Assembly: GCA_902796045.1 (NCBI GenBank)
Contig: CADBNQ010000253.1
Coordinates: 1-7,615 of the forward strand
Source of the DNA: an uncultured Lachnospiraceae bacterium
GTDB taxonomy: Bacteria > Bacillota > Clostridia > Lachnospirales > Lachnospiraceae
Direction of reading: 5' to 3'
DNA length: 7,615 bases
The translations under genes and the position numbers were made by a program. The notes under the pieces were generated by a model. That model ran no database searches and had not been told where the DNA came from. It worked only from the letters and a program-made list of their open reading frames with translations. Position 1 is the first letter of the stretch, and every line of letters starts with the position of its first letter. This document shows, in pieces, positions 5,478-7,615 of this stretch.

Positions 5478-7409
5478 ATGATTTTAGATTGTCAGAAGAT
5501 ATCCAAAGCTTTTGGAAGCGAAACAATATTAGATAAGGTCAGCTTTATGATCAATGACCAGGAAAAGGCCGCTCTGATCGGAATCAACGGCGCAGGAAAG
5601 ACCACCCTGCTTAAAATCATTGCCGGTGAATATGAAGCTGACAGCGGCAATGTCATCCTGGCCAGGGGGGCCCGTCTGGGATACCTGCCCCAGGTGATCG
5701 GCACAGACTCCGGACGTACGATCTATGAAGAGATGCTCGACGCCATGAAGGACATTATCGACATGGAGAATCGGATCCGCCAGCTGGAAAAGGAGATCAG
5801 CCGTCTGTCCGGGCAGGAACTGGCGGCTGCTATGAAAGAGTATTCTCTCCTGACAGAGGAATATGAGAAAAAGGACGGCTATGCCTGGAAGAGCCGGATC
5901 AATGGGGTGCTCAAAGGGCTGGGCTTTGATGATGCCGAGTACGACCTTCCCATCAGAAGTCTGTCCGGCGGCCAGAAGACCAGGGTAGCCCTGAGCCGTA
6001 TTCTCCTGACCAGACCGGATATCATCCTCCTTGATGAGCCGACCAACCATCTTGACATGGATGCCATACGCTGGCTGGAGGGCTTTCTCTCCACTTACAG
6101 GGGAGCTGTTCTGATCGTCTCCCATGACCGCTACTTCCTGGACCGGGTTGTCAGCAAGGTCATCGAGATCGAGCAGGGAACATCACAGACCTTCGAGGGC
6201 AGCTATTCACGGTATGCCGAAAAGAAAAAGGCCCAGCGGGATGCCCAGATGAAGCAGTACCTCAACCAGCAGCAGGAAATCGCCCACCAGCAGGAGGTGA
6301 TCGCCAAACTGAAGTCCTTCAACCGGGAGAAATCCATCCGCCGGGCAGAGAGCCGGGAAAAGATGCTTGACAAGATGGAAAGGCTCGAGGCGCCTCCCAG
6401 GATCATGGACAGGATGCGGATCAGCCTGGAACCTGAGATCATGAGCGGAAACGACGTGCTGACCATCGAAGGCTTAAGCAAGTCTTTCGGAGACAGGCAC
6501 CTCTTCTGCAACCTGAACCTCTCCATAAAACGAGGTGAGAAGGTTGCCCTGCTCGGGGCCAACGGCACCGGAAAGACCACCCTGATGAAGATCATCAACC
6601 GCCGCCTTAAGGCTGACAGCGGGCGGATCACTTACGGGGCCAAGGTGACCATCGGCTACTATGACCAGGAACAACATATCCTCGATGACAGCAAGACCAT
6701 CTTTGACGAGATTTCAGATGCTTATCCCAAACTGACCCACAACAAGATCCGGAACGTGCTGGCCGCCTTTTTATTTACCGGAGACCGTGTCTTCGAGACC
6801 ATCGGCCACTTAAGCGGCGGAGAAAAGGGCAGGGTCTCCCTGGCCAAGCTGATGCTCTCCAACGCCAACTTTCTGATCCTTGACGAGCCGACCAACCATC
6901 TGGATATCATGTCCAGGGAGATCCTGGAGGACGCCTTATGCAGCTATCAGGGCACCGTCTTCTATGTCTCCCACGACCGGTATTTTATCAACCGGACCGC
7001 CGAAAGGATCCTGGACCTCTCCTCAGAAGGGATCGTCAATTATAAGGGCAATTACAGCTATTATCTGGAGCAGAAAGAAGCGGGCAATATCCCGGCCGAC
7101 AGTGACCCTGTCTCTTCTCTTTCAGACGGCCAGGGCTCCGGACTTCCGGAGCGGACCTCCTCCAAAGAAGACTGGATGAAAGCCCGTGAGGAGGCGGCCC
7201 GGCAGCGGAAGCTGGCCAACGACCTCAAAAAGACGGAGCATAAAATCGCAGAACTTGAACAGGAAAATGAAAGAATCCAGGAGGATATGAACAGTCCCGA
7301 CTGTTCTAGTGACCCGGATAAGCTCCTGGCTCTTTCTAAACAATATGAAGAAAATGAATCAGCCCTGCTGACCCTCTATGAACAATGGGAAGAGCTGGCT
7401 GATGAATAA
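5478..7409 (+). CDS. ABC-F family ATPase (YdiF-like ribosome-associated translation factor)
   Basis: This soluble protein carries two ATP-binding cassettes in one chain and has no membrane domain. ABC-F proteins act in the ribosomal E site, through the inter-cassette linker that reaches the P-site tRNA, to relieve stalled or drug-blocked ribosomes. Cassette 1 has Walker A GINGAGKTT (35-43), signature LSGGQ (162-166), Walker B LLDEP with Glu187, and His216. The charged linker (about 235-315) is rich in Lys, Gln and Arg. Cassette 2 has Walker A GANGTGKTT (360-368), LSGGE (445-449), LILDEP with Glu470, and His499. After a Ser/Gly/Asp-rich hinge, residues 563-640 form a C-terminal coiled coil. 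The 643 residues, the coiled coil and proximity to rex fit the B. subtilis YdiF type better than short resistance ABC-Fs, but the exact subgroup is uncertain. The ATG is preceded by GGAG with 6-nt spacing. Both catalytic Glu residues are present. Confidence 0.94.
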   Translation: MILDCQKISKAFGSETILDKVSFMINDQEKAALIGINGAGKTTLLKIIAGEYEADSGNVILARGARLGYLPQVIGTDSGRTIYEEMLDAMKDIIDMENRIRQLEKEISRLSGQELAAAMKEYSLLTEEYEKKDGYAWKSRINGVLKGLGFDDAEYDLPIRSLSGGQKTRVALSRILLTRPDIILLDEPTNHLDMDAIRWLEGFLSTYRGAVLIVSHDRYFLDRVVSKVIEIEQGTSQTFEGSYSRYAEKKKAQRDAQMKQYLNQQQEIAHQQEVIAKLKSFNREKSIRRAESREKMLDKMERLEAPPRIMDRMRISLEPEIMSGNDVLTIEGLSKSFGDRHLFCNLNLSIKRGEKVALLGANGTGKTTLMKIINRRLKADSGRITYGAKVTIGYYDQEQHILDDSKTIFDEISDAYPKLTHNKIRNVLAAFLFTGDRVFETIGHLSGGEKGRVSLAKLMLSNANFLILDEPTNHLDIMSREILEDALCSYQGTVFYVSHDRYFINRTAERILDLSSEGIVNYKGNYSYYLEQKEAGNIPADSDPVSSLSDGQGSGLPERTSSKEDWMKAREEAARQRKLANDLKKTEHKIAELEQENERIQEDMNSPDCSSDPDKLLALSKQYEENESALLTLYEQWEELADE

Positions 7410-7444
7410 TCGAATGATTATACTTGACTGAATTGTTTCAATTC
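7406..7444 (+). repeat. Two AT-rich hairpins at the end of the ABC-F gene
   Basis: ATAATC (7406-7411) and GATTAT (7416-7421) pair around a 4-nt loop and overlap the stop codon. GAATTG (7430-7435) and CAATTC (7439-7444) pair around TTT. Both stems are AT-rich and lack a T-run after them, so they are weak terminators at best. No better terminator is visible before the next promoter. Confidence 0.3.
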
Positions 7445-7447
7445 TGA

Positions 7448-7476
7448 TAGACACATCTCTGTATCTGTATTACAAT
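7448..7476 (+). promoter_or_regulatory. Sigma-A type promoter for the right-edge gene
   Basis: TAGACA (7448-7453) and TACAAT (7471-7476) each match the consensus in 5 of 6 positions and are spaced by exactly 17 nt. The predicted start near 7483 gives a leader of about 37 nt before the ATG at 7520. This suggests that the last gene is expressed independently of the ABC-F gene. Confidence 0.65.
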
Positions 7477-7519
7477 GATACTGTTTTATAAATAAGTAAA
7501 TCAAATGAGAGGAATAAGT

Positions 7520-7615
7520 ATGAACGATTTGGATCTATTTGTGGATGCTATTGTCAAAGATAACAAGAAGTATTCATCTTCTAACGACATTGAAGAGGAC
7601 CAGAAACTCCCGCCC
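7520..7615 (+). CDS. Unrecognised protein, N-terminal 32 residues (cut by right edge)
   Basis: An open frame starts at ATG 7520, after GAGAGG (7507-7512) with a 7-nt spacer, and runs without a stop to the window edge. The visible part starts MNDLDLFVDAIVKDNKKY and continues with a Ser/Asp/Glu-rich, then Pro-ending stretch. It is acidic and hydrophilic, with no signal peptide and no membrane helix in view. I do not recognise the family from this fragment. The gene is supported by a good promoter and ribosome-binding site, not by similarity. Confidence 0.6.
   Translation, partial: MNDLDLFVDAIVKDNKKYSSSNDIEEDQKLPP

Noticed and set aside
5529..6125. 198-codon minus-strand frame opposite the ABC-F gene
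   Set aside because: It is antisense to the conserved first cassette, and its composition follows from the reverse of conserved ABC motifs.
1..7615. CRISPR array, insertion sequence, phage or toxin-antitoxin module
   Set aside because: No regularly spaced repeats, transposase or integrase motifs, or small paired toxin-antitoxin genes are visible. The whole window is explained by chromosomal core genes and short spacers.

Overview
The window looks like the chromosome of a low-to-mid GC Firmicute, most likely a Lachnospiraceae-type Clostridium. The evidence is sequence style: a lipoprotein amino-acid binding protein with a Gly/Ala/Thr/Glu-rich linker after the lipobox, a clostridial-type YebC N-terminus (MSGHSKFANIKHKKEKNDAA), strong Shine-Dalgarno sequences, and rex next to an ABC-F gene, an arrangement also known near ydiF/rex in Bacillus. 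I see no mobile element, CRISPR array, tRNA, rRNA or phage gene. The content is mainly housekeeping and regulatory.

Minus strand, read from right to left (5296 to 1), six genes lie head to tail: rex (NADH/NAD+ sensing repressor); a bifunctional NAD(P)HX epimerase/dehydratase (nnr); a single-membrane-span CBS/CorC protein; yebC; an amino-acid ABC transporter binding lipoprotein; and the first 72 codons of its permease, which runs off the left edge. The spacers are 108, 26, 39, 72 and 109 nt. rex has a perfect-consensus sigma-A promoter (TTGACA-17-TATAAT). The nnr, CBS and yebC genes follow without an obvious terminator, although the rex-nnr spacer carries two tandem stem-loops. The transporter has its own promoter placed right at the end of yebC, with a perfect TATAAT inside a 20-bp imperfect palindrome. 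A large inverted repeat separates the binding-protein gene from the permease gene.

Plus strand: a 643-residue ABC-F ATPase diverges from rex. The 181-bp divergent region holds both promoters, and a short GC-rich hairpin sits where the ABC-F transcript should begin. After this gene come two AT-rich hairpins, a good promoter (TAGACA-17-TACAAT) and the first 32 codons of an unrecognised gene cut by the right edge.

Functional reading: the sensor of NADH/NAD+ ratio is directly followed by the enzyme that repairs damaged (hydrated) NADH and NADPH, a plausible redox-cofactor module. YebC and ABC-F are both ribosome-linked families, so the window also contains two candidate translation-rescue factors. 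I found no convincing wholly new system. The points worth following up are the regulatory structures between genes and the rex-nnr coupling.
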